Origin: an uncultured Anaerolineae bacterium
Lineage (GTDB): Bacteria; Chloroflexota; Anaerolineae; J036; Brachytrichaceae
Direction: 5' to 3'
Assembly (NCBI GenBank): GCA_938034415.1
Contig: CALHLE010000007.1
Coordinates: 1 to 55,620, forward strand
Length of the DNA: 55,620 nt
Positions 44,588 to 53,801 of the stretch are shown here, piece after piece; position 1 is the stretch's first letter, and every line of letters starts with the position of its first letter. The notes under the pieces were generated by a model. It was not told the DNA's origin. It saw nothing but the letters and a program-made list of their open reading frames with translations, and did no database searches. The position numbers and the translations under genes are program-made.

Positions 44588-44678
44588 CGTCGCAGGCGTC
44601 TATGGTGCCGACGGCTGCAGCATGGTCTCGGCGCCTAGGACACCTCTGGCGCAACCCACTTAAGCGCAGTCTTATCTC

Positions 44679-45494
44679 TTGATTGGCGTCTTCGATTCCG
44701 GCGTCGGTGGATTGTCGGTGTGGCGCGAAATCGCCCGGCTGATCCCCGACGCGCCGCTGATCTATCTCGCCGATCAGGCTCACATCCCGTACGGCGGGCG
44801 GTCGCTCGACGAGGTGCGCGCGCTCACGCTGCGCGCCGCCGGCTGGTTGGTCGCGCGCGGCTGTCGCGTCGTCGTCATCGCGTGTAACACGGCTTCGGCG
44901 GCGGCGCTCGAAGCGTTGCGCGCGACTTTCTCGACCACGCCGTTCGTCGGCATGGAGCCGGCTATCAAGCCGGCGGCGCTGCGCACGCAAACCGGCGTGG
45001 TCGGCGTGTTGGCGACGCCGGCCACGCTGAGGAGCGCGCGCTACGCCGGCCTAGTCTCACGCTGGGGGCGCGCCCTGCGCGTGATCGAGCAGCCTTGCCC
45101 TGGCTGGGTGGAAGCCGTGGAACGGCTGTCGGTCTGCGAAGCCGCGGAGGATGCCCTGAACCGCCTGGTCGGCGACTGCGTCACCCCCCTGCTGGCGCAG
45201 GGCGCAGACGCGCTCGTGCTCGGGTGCACGCACTTCCCCTTTCTCCGGCCATGGATCGAGCAAGTGATCGGCGCGTGGCAATCAGCGCATCCAGGCGCGC
45301 ATGCCGTGACGGTCATTGACCCAGCGCCGGCCGTCGCGCGGCGCACGCAGCACGTATGGCGAGCACTGGCCGAATCCGTCCACAGTGCAACGCCCAGGCA
45401 TGAGTTCTGGACGACCGGATCGGCGGCTCAATTCGCACAGGTTGCGGCGGCGCTCATCGGCTGCCGTGTGCAGGCGCGTTCGCTCGCCCTCTAG
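44679..45494 (+). CDS. murI: Glutamate racemase
   Basis: A 271-residue enzyme that makes D-glutamate for peptidoglycan. It has IGVFDSGVGGLSVWRE with the first conserved Asp, PYGGRS, VIACNTASAAALE with the first catalytic Cys (69), VGMEPAIKPA, GVLATPATLRS and ALVLGCTHFPFL with the second catalytic Cys. The only in-frame start is a TTG at 44679, directly before the first strand, because a stop lies six codons upstream; usual proteins have a few more residues before IGVFDSG. The start is therefore weak or non-standard. The gene stands 37 bp before lon. Confidence 0.93.
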   Translation: MIGVFDSGVGGLSVWREIARLIPDAPLIYLADQAHIPYGGRSLDEVRALTLRAAGWLVARGCRVVVIACNTASAAALEALRATFSTTPFVGMEPAIKPAALRTQTGVVGVLATPATLRSARYAGLVSRWGRALRVIEQPCPGWVEAVERLSVCEAAEDALNRLVGDCVTPLLAQGADALVLGCTHFPFLRPWIEQVIGAWQSAHPGAHAVTVIDPAPAVARRTQHVWRALAESVHSATPRHEFWTTGSAAQFAQVAAALIGCRVQARSLAL

Positions 45495-45531
45495 CACCCG
45501 ACCAATGTTCGCGTGATAGGTGTGTTAACCT

Positions 45532-48126
45532 ATGCGCGGAAGTATGCAAAGGAATCCATTGGACCTACTCCTGTTGGATCATCTTCTGGCGAAAAAGGCC
45601 GACGTGAACCAGCCGGCGGATGCGCCGGCCGAGGGTCAGCAGTCTGACGAGGGGCGCACCGAGTCGCTGGGCGTGCTGCCGATTTTGCCGCTGCGAGGCG
45701 TGCTGGTCTATCCGTTGTCCGCGCTGCCGCTGCGCGTGTCGCAGCCGCGTTCGATCCGCCTGATTGACGATGTGACGCTGCGCAAGATGCCGATCGGCCT
45801 GGTGGCCAGCAAACATCCTGAGAAGGACGAACCGGGTCCGGAGGATATCTTCACCGTCGGCACGATCGCCACGATTGCGCGCCATTTCAAGGCGCCGGAC
45901 GGCGTGGTGAACATGATCGTGCAAGGTGCAGAGCGCTTCCGCATCGTTGAGATCGTCAGCGAAGATCCTTACATCGTCGCCAGAGTCGAGCCGCTGCCGG
46001 AGACATGGGAGAACTCGCTCGAGATCGAGGCGCTGCGGCGCAACATCAGCGAAAGCTTCAGCAAGATGGCCGAACTGCGCCCCGACATGCCGGACGAGTT
46101 GGCGCAGATGATCCAAAGCATCGAGGACCCGCGTCAGCTCACCTACGCCGTCGCCACCTACACGCGCATAGACCTGGACGATGCGCAGCGGCTGCTCGAG
46201 ATGGACGGCTTGCCGAACAAGATGCTCTTCCTGCTCCAGCTCTTGAACAAGGAGCTGGAAGTGCTTCAGCTCGGCAAGAAGATCCAAACCGAAGCGCAGA
46301 GCGAGATGGAGAAGGTGCAGCGCGAGTACTTCTTGCGCGAGCAGATTAAAGCCATCCAACGCGAGCTGGGCGAAGCCGACGAGCAGCAGATCGAGATCAA
46401 CGCCTTCCGCGAGAAGATCGCCGCGAGCGGCATGAACGAGGAAGCGCGCAAAGAAGCCGAGCGCGAACTCGACCGCATGTCGAAGATGCCGACGCAGGCC
46501 GCCGAATACGGCGTGATCCGCACCTACCTGGACTGGATGGTGTCGCTGCCCTGGCAAAAGACCACGCAGGACAACCTGGACATCGCCCACGCGCGCCGAG
46601 TGCTGGACGAAGACCACTATGGCCTGCAGGACATCAAAGACCGCATCTTAGAGTTTCTGGCCGTGCGCAAGCGCCGCCAAGAGTTGCAAGCGGCGGCTTC
46701 TGAGGTCCAGGACGGCGAGCAGCCGGCGGACGAGGCGCAGTCCGCCAACCTGCAAACTGGGGCCGACTTGATCCGCCGCGAACGCGAGGGCGTGATCTTG
46801 TGCTTCGTCGGTCCGCCGGGTGTGGGCAAGACGTCGCTGGGCGCCAGCATCGCGCGGGCGATGGGCCGCAAATTCATCCGCATGAGCGTGGGCGGCATTC
46901 GCGACGAGGCCGAGATTCGCGGCTTCCGCCGCACCTACATCGGCAGCATGCCGGGCCGGATCATCCAGAGCATCCGCCGGGCCGAGAGTCGCAATCCCGT
47001 CTTCATGCTCGACGAAGTGGACAAGATGGGCAGTGACTTTCGTGGCGATCCAGCCAGTGCGTTGCTCGAGGTGCTTGACCCAGAGCAGAACCGCGAGTTC
47101 CGCGACCACTACCTGGATGTGCCGTTCGATCTCTCGCAGACCATGTTCATCTGCACGGCGAACACACTGGAGACCATCCCTGGCCCGTTGCGCGATCGCA
47201 TGGAGATCCTACAACTGAGCGGCTACACCGAGAACGAGAAGCTGCACATCGCCCAGGGCTATCTGGTGCCGCGCCAGCTCAAGGAGAACGGCCTGCGCCC
47301 TGGCGAGGTGACTTTCAGCGACGAAGCGATCCTGAAGCTGATGCGCGAATACACGCGCGAAGCCGGCGTGCGCAACCTGGAGCGCGAGATCGGCAGCATC
47401 TGCCGCAGGCTGGTCGCGCGCGCGCAAGAGGGCAAGGTGACGTTACCCTTCCACGTCACGCCGGAGAACTTGTTCGAGCTGCGCGGCAAAGCCAAGTTCT
47501 ATAACGAAATCGTCGAACGCACGGAGATCCCCGGCGTAGCCACCGGGATGAGCTGGACGCCGGTGGGCGGCGAGATCATCTTCATCGAGGCCACGCGCAT
47601 GCCGGGGTCGAAGGGCTTCCAGCTCACCGGCCAACTGGGCGATGTGATGAAGGAGAGCGCACAAGCGGCGCTATCGTATGTGCGCAGCCACGCCGGCGAT
47701 CTGAAGATCGCTCCGCAGATATTCGAGAAGAGCGACATTCACGTTCACGTGCCGGCCGGCGCGCAGCCGAAGGACGGCCCTTCGGCGGGCATCACCATCG
47801 CCACGGCGCTGGCCTCGCTACTCACGGGCCGCAAAGTGCGCCACGACGTCGCGATGACGGGCGAGATCACGTTGCGCGGCTCGGTGCTGCCGGTGGGCGG
47901 CATCAAAGAGAAGGTGCTCGCCGCGCATCGCGCCGGGCTGAAGACGATCATCCTGCCCAAGCGCAATGAGCCGGACCTGGAGGATTTGCCGCCGGAAGTG
48001 CGCGACTCGTTGAAATTCGTCTTGGTAGACCGGGTTGAGCAGGCTTTGGCCGCAGCGCTGATGCCGGCGAAGCGCGCGCGCGAACGGAGCAATGGCAGGA
48101 CGCGCTCCAAGAAGTCAGAAAAATAA
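45532..48126 (+). CDS. lon: ATP-dependent protease La (Lon)
   Basis: An 864-residue bacterial LonA. It has the N-terminal substrate domain from about residue 45 ([15 protein letters not shown]) and a coiled-coil region ([18 protein letters not shown]). The AAA+ module has Walker [11 protein letters not shown] near 427 and Walker [12 protein letters not shown]. The protease domain ends with the Ser-Lys dyad in PKDGPSAGI (Ser 751) and [14 protein letters not shown] (Lys 792). An insert of about 35 residues rich in Ala, Glu and Gln precedes Walker A. An alternative start is ATG at 45544. It degrades misfolded and regulatory proteins. A strong hairpin terminator follows the stop. Confidence 0.97.
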   Translation: MRGSMQRNPLDLLLLDHLLAKKADVNQPADAPAEGQQSDEGRTESLGVLPILPLRGVLVYPLSALPLRVSQPRSIRLIDDVTLRKMPIGLVASKHPEKDEPGPEDIFTVGTIATIARHFKAPDGVVNMIVQGAERFRIVEIVSEDPYIVARVEPLPETWENSLEIEALRRNISESFSKMAELRPDMPDELAQMIQSIEDPRQLTYAVATYTRIDLDDAQRLLEMDGLPNKMLFLLQLLNKELEVLQLGKKIQTEAQSEMEKVQREYFLREQIKAIQRELGEADEQQIEINAFREKIAASGMNEEARKEAERELDRMSKMPTQAAEYGVIRTYLDWMVSLPWQKTTQDNLDIAHARRVLDEDHYGLQDIKDRILEFLAVRKRRQELQAAASEVQDGEQPADEAQSANLQTGADLIRREREGVILCFVGPPGVGKTSLGASIARAMGRKFIRMSVGGIRDEAEIRGFRRTYIGSMPGRIIQSIRRAESRNPVFMLDEVDKMGSDFRGDPASALLEVLDPEQNREFRDHYLDVPFDLSQTMFICTANTLETIPGPLRDRMEILQLSGYTENEKLHIAQGYLVPRQLKENGLRPGEVTFSDEAILKLMREYTREAGVRNLEREIGSICRRLVARAQEGKVTLPFHVTPENLFELRGKAKFYNEIVERTEIPGVATGMSWTPVGGEIIFIEATRMPGSKGFQLTGQLGDVMKESAQAALSYVRSHAGDLKIAPQIFEKSDIHVHVPAGAQPKDGPSAGITIATALASLLTGRKVRHDVAMTGEITLRGSVLPVGGIKEKVLAAHRAGLKTIILPKRNEPDLEDLPPEVRDSLKFVLVDRVEQALAAALMPAKRARERSNGRTRSKKSEK

Positions 48127-48160
48127 ATCGAGCATCGTCTCCTTCGATGCTCGATTTTTA
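48127..48160. terminator. Bidirectional terminator between lon and tRNA-Gln
   Basis: An 11-bp perfect stem (48127-48137 with 48145-48155) and a 7-nt loop are followed on the plus strand by TTTTA after lon. On the minus strand they are followed by TTTATTTTT after the tRNA. Confidence 0.93.
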
Positions 48161-48232
48161 CTGGGGCGGCTGGATTCGAACCAACGAATGGCGGATCCAA
48201 AGTCCGCTGCCTTACCACTTGGCGACGCCCCA
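48161..48232 (-). tRNA. tRNA-Gln (anticodon TTG)
   Basis: A 72-nt cloverleaf read on the minus strand: acceptor TGGGGCG pairs with CGCCCCA, the D-arm is GCC...GGC, and the anticodon stem is GCGGA/TCCGC with loop CTTTGGA, giving anticodon TTG. The T-loop is TTCGAAT. U1-A72 and discriminator G73 are typical glutamine identity elements. CCA is not encoded. TAGAAT at 48249-48244 on the same strand ends 11 nt before the mature 5' end. Confidence 0.95.
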
Positions 48233-48243
48233 ATCACATTTGC

Positions 48244-48249
48244 ATTCTA
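48244..48249 (-). promoter_or_regulatory. Candidate -10 element (TAGAAT) for tRNA-Gln
   Basis: TAGAAT ends 11 nt before the mature tRNA 5' end, a normal distance for a tRNA promoter. It supports TAGAAT as a working -10 in this genome. Confidence 0.55.
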
Positions 48250-48261
48250 CCATTCACGATA

Positions 48262-48274
48262 GGTAGGCGAAGGC
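48262..48274. repeat. Second copy of a 13-bp repeat
   Basis: GGTAGGCGAAGGC is identical to 40637-40649. Here it is followed by a looser 5-bp inverted repeat. It lies between tRNA-Gln and the amidohydrolase. Confidence 0.5.
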
Positions 48275-48303
48275 GCTCGCTCGGCTCGCCGGCCAGTGGC
48301 CGG

Positions 48304-48309
48304 TATCAT
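48304..48309 (+). promoter_or_regulatory. Candidate -10 element (TATCAT), leaderless type
   Basis: TATCAT ends 8 nt before the ATG at 48318, with no Shine-Dalgarno. Confidence 0.4.
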
Positions 48310-48317
48310 CGGCCCCT

Positions 48318-49865
48318 ATGGCCATCCTGATCGAACACGTGGACGTCCTCGATCCCACCGCGCCGCGCAGCTTGGCGCAGGATCAATCCATCCTCATCGA
48401 AGGCAGCCGCATCTCCGAAATCGCGCCGTCGCGCGACCTTAACCTGGCGGCGATCATGAATCGCGCATCGCCCATCGGCAATCTGGAGGTGATCAACGGC
48501 CGCCGCCTGCTCGCCATCCCCGGCTTGATCAGCGCGCACACCCACTCGCCGGAGAACTACATGCGCGGCGCCACGGAGCGCATGCCGCTGGAGCCATGGT
48601 TGGTTTGGCTCTACGGCACTTGCGGCGAATACACCGCGCGCGACCATTATCTGTGCGCGGCGATGAGCGCAATCGAGATGCTGCTCGGCGGCGTGACCGG
48701 CTCGCTCGACCACCTGTGGCACGGCGGCCCATGGAAGCGCGAGCACCTGGACGCCGCGATGGAAGCCTACCGCGATAGCGGCATCCGAGCGACCGTGGCG
48801 CCGATGTACGACGATCACGACTACGTGCTCGATGTCGCCGACGCGCTCGGGCACGACCTGCGCGGCAGCGTCTACGGCTTGTCGCACGGCGGCTATCGGC
48901 CCGACCGAGATGACTATCGCCGCGGCGTGCTCCGTGATAACCTCGCCCTGTTCGACGAGTGGATGCGCGACTGGCACCGCTCACACGATGGCCGATTGCA
49001 AACCTTTCTTGGGCCGGCCGCCGGCCAATTGGTGACTACCGAGTGCTTGCAATGGTCGCTGGAGCTGGCGCGCAAGCACGGCGCCGGCGTTCACATGCAC
49101 TGCGTCGAGACGCGCGTGCAAGACTACTGCATCCGGCGCGCGCGCGGCAAAACTGTGATCCACTGGTTGTACGATGAAGACCTGCTCTCGCCTGAAGTGA
49201 CGCTGCCGCATAGTGTCTGGATCCGCAGCGCGGAAGACCTGGACCGGCTGGCCGAGCGGGGCGCGATTCCCGTGCACAATCCGGCAGCCAACCTTAAACT
49301 GGGCAGCGGGCTGATGGCGATGCGCGAGATGCTCGATCGCGGCATCACCGTGGCGCTGGGCGTGGATGGCGCATGTAGCAGCGACAACCAGAACATGTTC
49401 GACGCGATCAAGCTGGCTGCGCTCATCCACAATCTGAAGCATCATGATCCTAAGACGTGGATCACGGCGCGCGAGGCGTTCGAGGCCGGGACGATCGGCG
49501 GAGCGTCGGCGATGTTGCTGGGCGACCGGCTGGGGAGCTTGCGCGCCGGACAGTTGGCCGATATCGTCTTGCTGGACACTCGCACGGCGACACTCGCGCC
49601 GATGAACGACGCCTACGGCATGCTCGTGCACTGCGAGACCGGCGCCTCGGTCCGGCACGTCATCGTCAACGGCGAAGTCGTGGTGCGCGATCGCAAGTTG
49701 CTGACGCTGGACGCCGACGCGCTCATCGCCGAGTTTTTTGAGCGCGTGGAAGCGCTGCCCTTTCGGCATCCGCTCGATCCAAAGACGCAAAAGGACGTGG
49801 ACGACTGCTGGGCGTTCTGGCGCGAGGTGATGCAGCGGGTGGACGTGGGGCACGAATCACCCTAG
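48318..49865 (+). CDS. Amidohydrolase, cytosine/guanine deaminase-like (AtzA/TrzN group)
   Basis: A 515-residue metal-dependent hydrolase. The metal ligands are in GLISAHTHSPENYMRG (two His near residue 74), VHMHCVETRVQD (His), TLPHSVWI (His) and ALGVDGACSSDNQNMF (Asp). The end carries the usual composite beta-sandwich (LRAGQLADIVLLDTRTATLAP and VIVNGEVVVRD). It belongs to the subgroup with guanine deaminase, 8-oxoguanine deaminase and triazine hydrolases. The missing fourth-type acid pattern does not allow a choice of substrate; deamination of a heterocycle is the likely reaction. The last 9 bp overlap the 3' end of the convergent cyclo-ligase gene. Confidence 0.88.
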   Translation: MAILIEHVDVLDPTAPRSLAQDQSILIEGSRISEIAPSRDLNLAAIMNRASPIGNLEVINGRRLLAIPGLISAHTHSPENYMRGATERMPLEPWLVWLYGTCGEYTARDHYLCAAMSAIEMLLGGVTGSLDHLWHGGPWKREHLDAAMEAYRDSGIRATVAPMYDDHDYVLDVADALGHDLRGSVYGLSHGGYRPDRDDYRRGVLRDNLALFDEWMRDWHRSHDGRLQTFLGPAAGQLVTTECLQWSLELARKHGAGVHMHCVETRVQDYCIRRARGKTVIHWLYDEDLLSPEVTLPHSVWIRSAEDLDRLAERGAIPVHNPAANLKLGSGLMAMREMLDRGITVALGVDGACSSDNQNMFDAIKLAALIHNLKHHDPKTWITAREAFEAGTIGGASAMLLGDRLGSLRAGQLADIVLLDTRTATLAPMNDAYGMLVHCETGASVRHVIVNGEVVVRDRKLLTLDADALIAEFFERVEALPFRHPLDPKTQKDVDDCWAFWREVMQRVDVGHESP

Positions 49866-50480
49866 GCTAGGAAGGCACTCCGAAGCCTCGGTGATGACGC
49901 CGTCCAGCAGCACGTCGAAATGCTCTATGGGAATCGCCTCGACCCGTTGCAACTCGAACGCCAAGCCGATCTTGGGCGCGCCAGCGCGGACGCGCTTCAG
50001 GAAGCGATCGTAGAAGCCGATCCCGTAGCCGATGCGCGCGACCCTAGCGCTGCTTTTCTCCTGTAGAGGGCCGCAGCCGGGAGCCAGACAGGCAAACGCC
50101 ACCAGCGGCACGAACGCCAAGTCTATTTCGTCCGGCGACACGGGCTGCAGCACTTTCGGCGCGCGCAGGTCCCATTTGCCGAAGTCAAACGCGCCTGGGT
50201 TGAGCGACGTGATCTGCGCGCATGGCGTCTCCTCGCTCCCCTTCACAAAGATCGGCACAACCACCCGCTTGCCGCATGCCAGTGCGTGCGCGATGATTGC
50301 GTGGGTGTCCACTTCGCTCTGAATCGAGAGGAAGATGTGAATCGTCTGCGCGAGCCGATACGCCGGCAACGCCATCGCCTTCGCGCAGATGCGCGCGCTC
50401 CATTCGGCGCGCAGACCGGCCGGCGCGGCGTCGCGCAGCGCGCGGATCCGTCGGCGGATGTCGGCCTTCGACTGGGGCAC
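49857..50480 (-). CDS. 5-formyltetrahydrofolate cyclo-ligase
   Basis: A protein of about 207 residues. It starts SKADIRRRIRALRDAAP, carries FLSIQSEVDTHAIIAHALACGKRVVVPIF, and near the end the ATP/folate motif RIGYGIGFYDRFLKRV followed by GLAFELQRVEAIPIEHFDVLLDGVITE. It closes 5-formyl-THF to methenyl-THF at the cost of ATP. A loop of about 20 residues, LAPGCGPLQEKSSARVA, precedes the motif where most enzymes have VAFD..G.RLG. The frame is open to a TTG at 50540; I chose the GTG at 50480 because homology starts there and a TACAAT sits 14 nt upstream. It is divergent from the PfkB gene. Confidence 0.9.
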   Translation of the reverse strand: MPQSKADIRRRIRALRDAAPAGLRAEWSARICAKAMALPAYRLAQTIHIFLSIQSEVDTHAIIAHALACGKRVVVPIFVKGSEETPCAQITSLNPGAFDFGKWDLRAPKVLQPVSPDEIDLAFVPLVAFACLAPGCGPLQEKSSARVARIGYGIGFYDRFLKRVRAGAPKIGLAFELQRVEAIPIEHFDVLLDGVITEASECLPSLG

Positions 50481-50494
50481 AGTGTGACAGCGTG

Positions 50495-50500
50495 ATTGTA
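50495..50500 (-). promoter_or_regulatory. Candidate -10 element (TACAAT) for the cyclo-ligase
   Basis: TACAAT on the minus strand ends 14 nt before the GTG at 50480. It would put the longer start (50540) outside the transcript. Confidence 0.4.
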
Positions 50501-50522
50501 AGCTGACGCGCCGCCGGTCGCG

Positions 50523-50528
50523 TATAGT
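50523..50528 (+). promoter_or_regulatory. Candidate -10 element (TATAGT) for the PfkB kinase
   Basis: TATAGT ends 14 nt before the ATG at 50543. It faces the opposing TACAAT at 50495-50500. Confidence 0.35.
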
Positions 50529-50542
50529 CAGCAGCCTCAATC

Positions 50543-51388
50543 ATGACCAACGCCATCCTCGTCGTCGGCTGCGTCTCGCTGGACACGCTGCACATCGGCG
50601 GCCGCACCTACCAGACCATCGGCGGCGCCGGACTTTATACCGCGCTGGCGGCGCGATGCGTCGGCGCGCCCACCACGTTGCTCGGCCCTCGGCCTAGGCA
50701 AATCCCTGCTCTGCTGGCGCCGGTTGCCGAGCGGCTAAACTGGATCGGCCCCGAAATTCCGCCGGACGCGCTGCCGCGCCTGGAGATCGCGCATCACGGC
50801 GAAGGTCGGGCGACGCTGGTCGGCGCATCGTGGGGCGCAGAGTCGCAACTGACGACCGAACATCTGCCCGATGATCTCTCGCGTTACGCATTTGTGCATA
50901 TCGCCGCGCTCAGCTCGGCGCGCAAGATGCTCGACTTCTTGCACGTGTGCCGTGAGCGCGGCGCACGGCGAATCAGCGCCGGCACATACTACCGCATCGT
51001 GCAAAACGAGCCGGCGACTGTGCGCGCCATCTTCGAGCAAGCCGACCTGTTCTTCATGAACGAGAACGAGGCGATCGGCTTGTGGGGATCGCTGCGGGTC
51101 GCCGGCCGCGTCTCTATGCGCACCCGCGAGGGCGCCCTGCTGTTCATCACCTTTGACCGGCGCGGCGCGATCGTGATCGCCGGAGACCAGGCCACGCCGC
51201 TCCCCGCCGATCCGGCGGACGAACTCGACCCGACCGGCGCCGGCGACACCTTCTGCGGCGCGACGCTGGCCGGCCTGGCGCGCGGCGAAGATCCGGTTGC
51301 CGCCGCTTCGCGCGCAACTGTGCTGGCGGCGCGCAAGGTCGAACACGTTGGGCCTGCCTTTCTGCTGGGATTGCCCTTGCTCGAGTAG
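50543..51388 (+). CDS. PfkB family carbohydrate kinase
   Basis: A 281-residue kinase of the ribokinase fold. It has ILVVGCVSLDTLHI, the Gly-rich TIGGAGLYTALAARCVGA, FFMNENEAIGLWGS, and the second PfkB signature LDPTGAGDTFCGATLAGLARG with the catalytic Asp. The sequence is shorter than ribokinase and lacks the second lid strands, so its substrate is uncertain; nucleoside, myo-inositol and sugar substrates are all possible. It differs from rbsK at 18302, so it is not a duplicate. It is divergent from the cyclo-ligase gene. Confidence 0.88.
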   Translation: MTNAILVVGCVSLDTLHIGGRTYQTIGGAGLYTALAARCVGAPTTLLGPRPRQIPALLAPVAERLNWIGPEIPPDALPRLEIAHHGEGRATLVGASWGAESQLTTEHLPDDLSRYAFVHIAALSSARKMLDFLHVCRERGARRISAGTYYRIVQNEPATVRAIFEQADLFFMNENEAIGLWGSLRVAGRVSMRTREGALLFITFDRRGAIVIAGDQATPLPADPADELDPTGAGDTFCGATLAGLARGEDPVAAASRATVLAARKVEHVGPAFLLGLPLLE

Positions 51389-51445
51389 GCAGGCCGGCTG
51401 CCGCATTGGGCAGTTGACCGCAATGCAGATGCGCGTCGCCCGACG

Positions 51446-51451
51446 TAGAAT
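51446..51451 (+). promoter_or_regulatory. Candidate -10 element (TAGAAT) for the DUF3298 gene
   Basis: TAGAAT ends 57 nt before the ATG at 51509. The leader contains GAAAGGA about 11 nt before the ATG. Confidence 0.4.
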
Positions 51452-51508
51452 CTCTGCGCTACACGAACCAGTTTGCAAGCCCATCTGTTGAAAGGAAATC
51501 CCGACGCC

Positions 51509-52354
51509 ATGAATACCGATTCGCGCTCGATACTGGCTTCGCTCAGAGGATTCAACCTCTGCGCGATTGTCGCTGCGCTCGTTGTCAGCGCGTTGCCCGT
51601 GACCACGGCGCGTGCGCAGGGCAACTCGCCCACGCCCACCCCGCCGGCCGGCAACCCTACACCATCGTTCACGCAGACGCCGAAGCCCGCGCTGACCCCC
51701 ACCTCACGCTCATTGCGTAGCATTCCAACGCCCCGGCTGGCGACGCGACGTATCCAGGAGAATGATGCTGCTGCCGGATACGAGATAGACGTGCGATATG
51801 CAGCGGTGAACCGGCCGGCGGACGCATGGCTGCCCTTCAATGTGCTCAGCGAAGCCCAGGCGCGCGAAGTCATCGCCGACTTCAAGACCAAAGTCGCTGC
51901 GATGGGCGTCGTCACACAGGCGGCCGCGCCAACCAGCACACTCTCGGCGGAGTGGGAGGCCTTCCGCGCCACACGCGACTTCATCAGCATTCGCTCCACT
52001 TACGGCGCATACATGGCGGGCGCAGCGCATCCGACCTCATTTACTCGCGTGATCAACTTCGATCCGCGCACGGGCCGGAACCTCGACCTGGCCGACTTGT
52101 TCCGTCCTGGCGCGGACTATCTCGGCGCAATCTCGGCCTACTGCGTGGAAGCGCTGCGACGAAAGGACGTGCTCATCTTCCCTGAAGGTGCCGAGCCTAG
52201 GCCGGAGAACTATGCGAATTGGAACATCGGGCGCAGAAACCTGGTGATCACGTTCGATGTGTATCAAGTCGCCCCCTACGCGGCCGGGCCGCAGGAGTGC
52301 CAGATTCCGCTGAGACGGCTGCGCAGCTTGCTGGCCAGCCCGAGTCGCTGGTGA
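51509..52354 (+). CDS. Secreted DUF3298 domain protein
   Basis: A 281-residue exported protein with a signal peptide (hydrophobic about 15-32, possible cut in TARA|QG). A Thr/Pro-rich linker (to about 80) follows, then a DUF4163/DUF3298 region. The latter is recognised by STYGAYMAGAAHPTSFTRVINFD, TGRNLDLADLF and the closing motif ITFDVYQVAPYAAGPQECQIPL. These domains occur in RsiV-like anti-sigma factors and in surface proteins that bind lysozyme. There is no transmembrane or cytoplasmic anti-sigma segment here, so a free or loosely bound envelope protein is likely. The ATG at 51509 follows GAAAGGA and matches the signal peptide. Confidence 0.85.
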   Translation: MNTDSRSILASLRGFNLCAIVAALVVSALPVTTARAQGNSPTPTPPAGNPTPSFTQTPKPALTPTSRSLRSIPTPRLATRRIQENDAAAGYEIDVRYAAVNRPADAWLPFNVLSEAQAREVIADFKTKVAAMGVVTQAAAPTSTLSAEWEAFRATRDFISIRSTYGAYMAGAAHPTSFTRVINFDPRTGRNLDLADLFRPGADYLGAISAYCVEALRRKDVLIFPEGAEPRPENYANWNIGRRNLVITFDVYQVAPYAAGPQECQIPLRRLRSLLASPSRW

Positions 52355-52370
52355 CCGCTTCGGAGGGTAT

Positions 52371-53744
52371 CTACAGAGCAGCACAGAAATCGCGCACCAC
52401 TTCGTAAAGCACGCGCACGCCCCAGGCCAGCGCGGAGATGGCCACGCGCTCATCGTGGCCGTGCACCATCTCGAAGAAACTCTCGCCCGGCGCGAACTGC
52501 ATCGGAGAGAAACCATAGCAGATCGCGCCGAGCTTGGCGACGTGCTTGGCGTCGGTTGCGCCAGTCATCATGTAAGGCAGTGGGATGCCCTGTGGGTCGT
52601 GCTGCTTCAGCGCGCGCTCGATCAGCTTGAACAGCGGTGTGTCGAAGGGGAACTCGAGGGCGTCGCCGCTGCTATCCACTTGAAACTCGATCGGCAAGTC
52701 GCTGCCCAGCGATTGACGCAGCGCCTCGATCAGCGCGTCGGGCGTGGAGCCGGGCAGGGTGCGGCAGTCCAGGGTAGCTTCGGCGGACGAGGGTACGACG
52801 TTAGTTTTGTAGCCGGCGCGCAGGCCCGTGGGCACAACCGTATCGTGTGTGATGGCGTAGAGTTCTGCGGCCAGGCTGGGATCGCCCACGAGGCGGTGCA
52901 ACGGCACCTCGCGCAGCGCGTCCATGTCCAACCAGGCGCGCAAGGCGATGCCCTGCGCGCCGCCGACGCCTTCGGCCAGGCCGGCGATGAACGCGCGCGA
53001 CGTGGCGGTAATGCGCGTCGGCAGCCGCATACGCGCCAGCCTTTCCAGGGCGCGCGCGAGATGCGCCACAGCGTTGTCCGCCTGTGGGATGCTGGCATGT
53101 CCGGGCCGGCCGCGCGCGACCATGCGCATCCACACGTTGCCCTTCTCCGCCGTCTGGATCGGGTAGAAGCAATGGCTGCCGAGGCGCAGGCTGTATCCGC
53201 CGAACTCGCTCAGCGCGTATTCGGCCTGCAGCAGATCCGGGTGCTTTTCGACCAGGACGCCGATTCCTTGGTTGGTATCCGCCTCCTCGTCGGCGGTGGC
53301 CGCCAGAATCAAGTCGCGTCGCAGAACCAACTCCCCCTGCCGACATGCCTGCGCGGCCGCGAGAAATACGGCCAACTGCATGGCGGTGATGCCTTTCATA
53401 TCGAGCGCGCCACGGCCGTACACGAAGCCATCCTTGACCTCGCCGCCGAAGGGATCCATCGTCCAGCGTTCGCGCTCCACCGGAACCACGTCGGTGTGCG
53501 AATACAGCAACAGCGGGGCGGCGCTGCCGTCGCCCTTCAGGCGCGCGATCACGTTGCCGCGCTTCGGCGCGGTCTCGATGACGATAGGCTCGACGCCCGC
53601 CGCGCGCAGGACGCGCGCGAGATACTCGGCAGCGAGCATTTCGTTGCCCGGCGGGTTCGAGGTGTCCAGGCGGATCAGGTCGCGCAAGTAGCGCACAACA
53701 TCATCCGCGAGGGACTGCCAATTCGGGGGCGGCGCGATGGACAT
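52371..53744 (-). CDS. M20 family zinc peptidase
   Basis: A 457-residue dinuclear zinc peptidase. The ligands are in LLLYSHTDVVPVE (His), DGFVYGRGALDMKG (Asp), LAATADEEADTNQG (Glu pair, one catalytic) and MMTGATDAKHVAKLG (His). The lid domain with ARGRPGHASIPQADNAV lies in the middle. It resembles ArgE/DapE/carboxypeptidase Ss1 types of about 450 residues that cleave dipeptides or N-acyl amino acids. The start ATG at 53744 precedes MSIAPPPNWQSL, 9 nt after a TATACT. It is divergent from the M24 peptidase, and together with the binding protein at 55148 suggests peptide use. Confidence 0.92.
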   Translation of the reverse strand: MSIAPPPNWQSLADDVVRYLRDLIRLDTSNPPGNEMLAAEYLARVLRAAGVEPIVIETAPKRGNVIARLKGDGSAAPLLLYSHTDVVPVERERWTMDPFGGEVKDGFVYGRGALDMKGITAMQLAVFLAAAQACRQGELVLRRDLILAATADEEADTNQGIGVLVEKHPDLLQAEYALSEFGGYSLRLGSHCFYPIQTAEKGNVWMRMVARGRPGHASIPQADNAVAHLARALERLARMRLPTRITATSRAFIAGLAEGVGGAQGIALRAWLDMDALREVPLHRLVGDPSLAAELYAITHDTVVPTGLRAGYKTNVVPSSAEATLDCRTLPGSTPDALIEALRQSLGSDLPIEFQVDSSGDALEFPFDTPLFKLIERALKQHDPQGIPLPYMMTGATDAKHVAKLGAICYGFSPMQFAPGESFFEMVHGHDERVAISALAWGVRVLYEVVRDFCAAL

Positions 53745-53753
53745 GCGTTCGCA

Positions 53754-53759
53754 AGTATA
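53754..53759 (-). promoter_or_regulatory. Candidate -10 element (TATACT), leaderless type
   Basis: TATACT on the minus strand ends 9 nt before the ATG of the M20 peptidase, and no Shine-Dalgarno is present. Confidence 0.45.
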
Positions 53760-53765
53760 GCGGGC

Positions 53766-53771
53766 TAGAAT
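53766..53771 (+). promoter_or_regulatory. Candidate -10 element (TAGAAT) for the M24 peptidase
   Basis: TAGAAT ends 30 nt before the ATG at 53802. The leader contains GAGAGG. It faces the TATACT of the M20 gene only 6 nt away, so the two promoters are nearly back to back. Confidence 0.45.
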
Positions 53772-53801
53772 CGAGCGTATCCTTGTGCGAGAGGTCTTGC
53801 A

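Noticed and set aside
50989-51999. 336-codon minus-strand frame across the PfkB and DUF3298 genes
   Set aside because: It is antisense to both, and its Ser/Ala/Arg composition is typical of a shadow frame.
52455-53768. 437-codon plus-strand open frame opposite the M20 peptidase
   Set aside because: It is an antisense shadow; the minus strand carries all M20 metal ligands.
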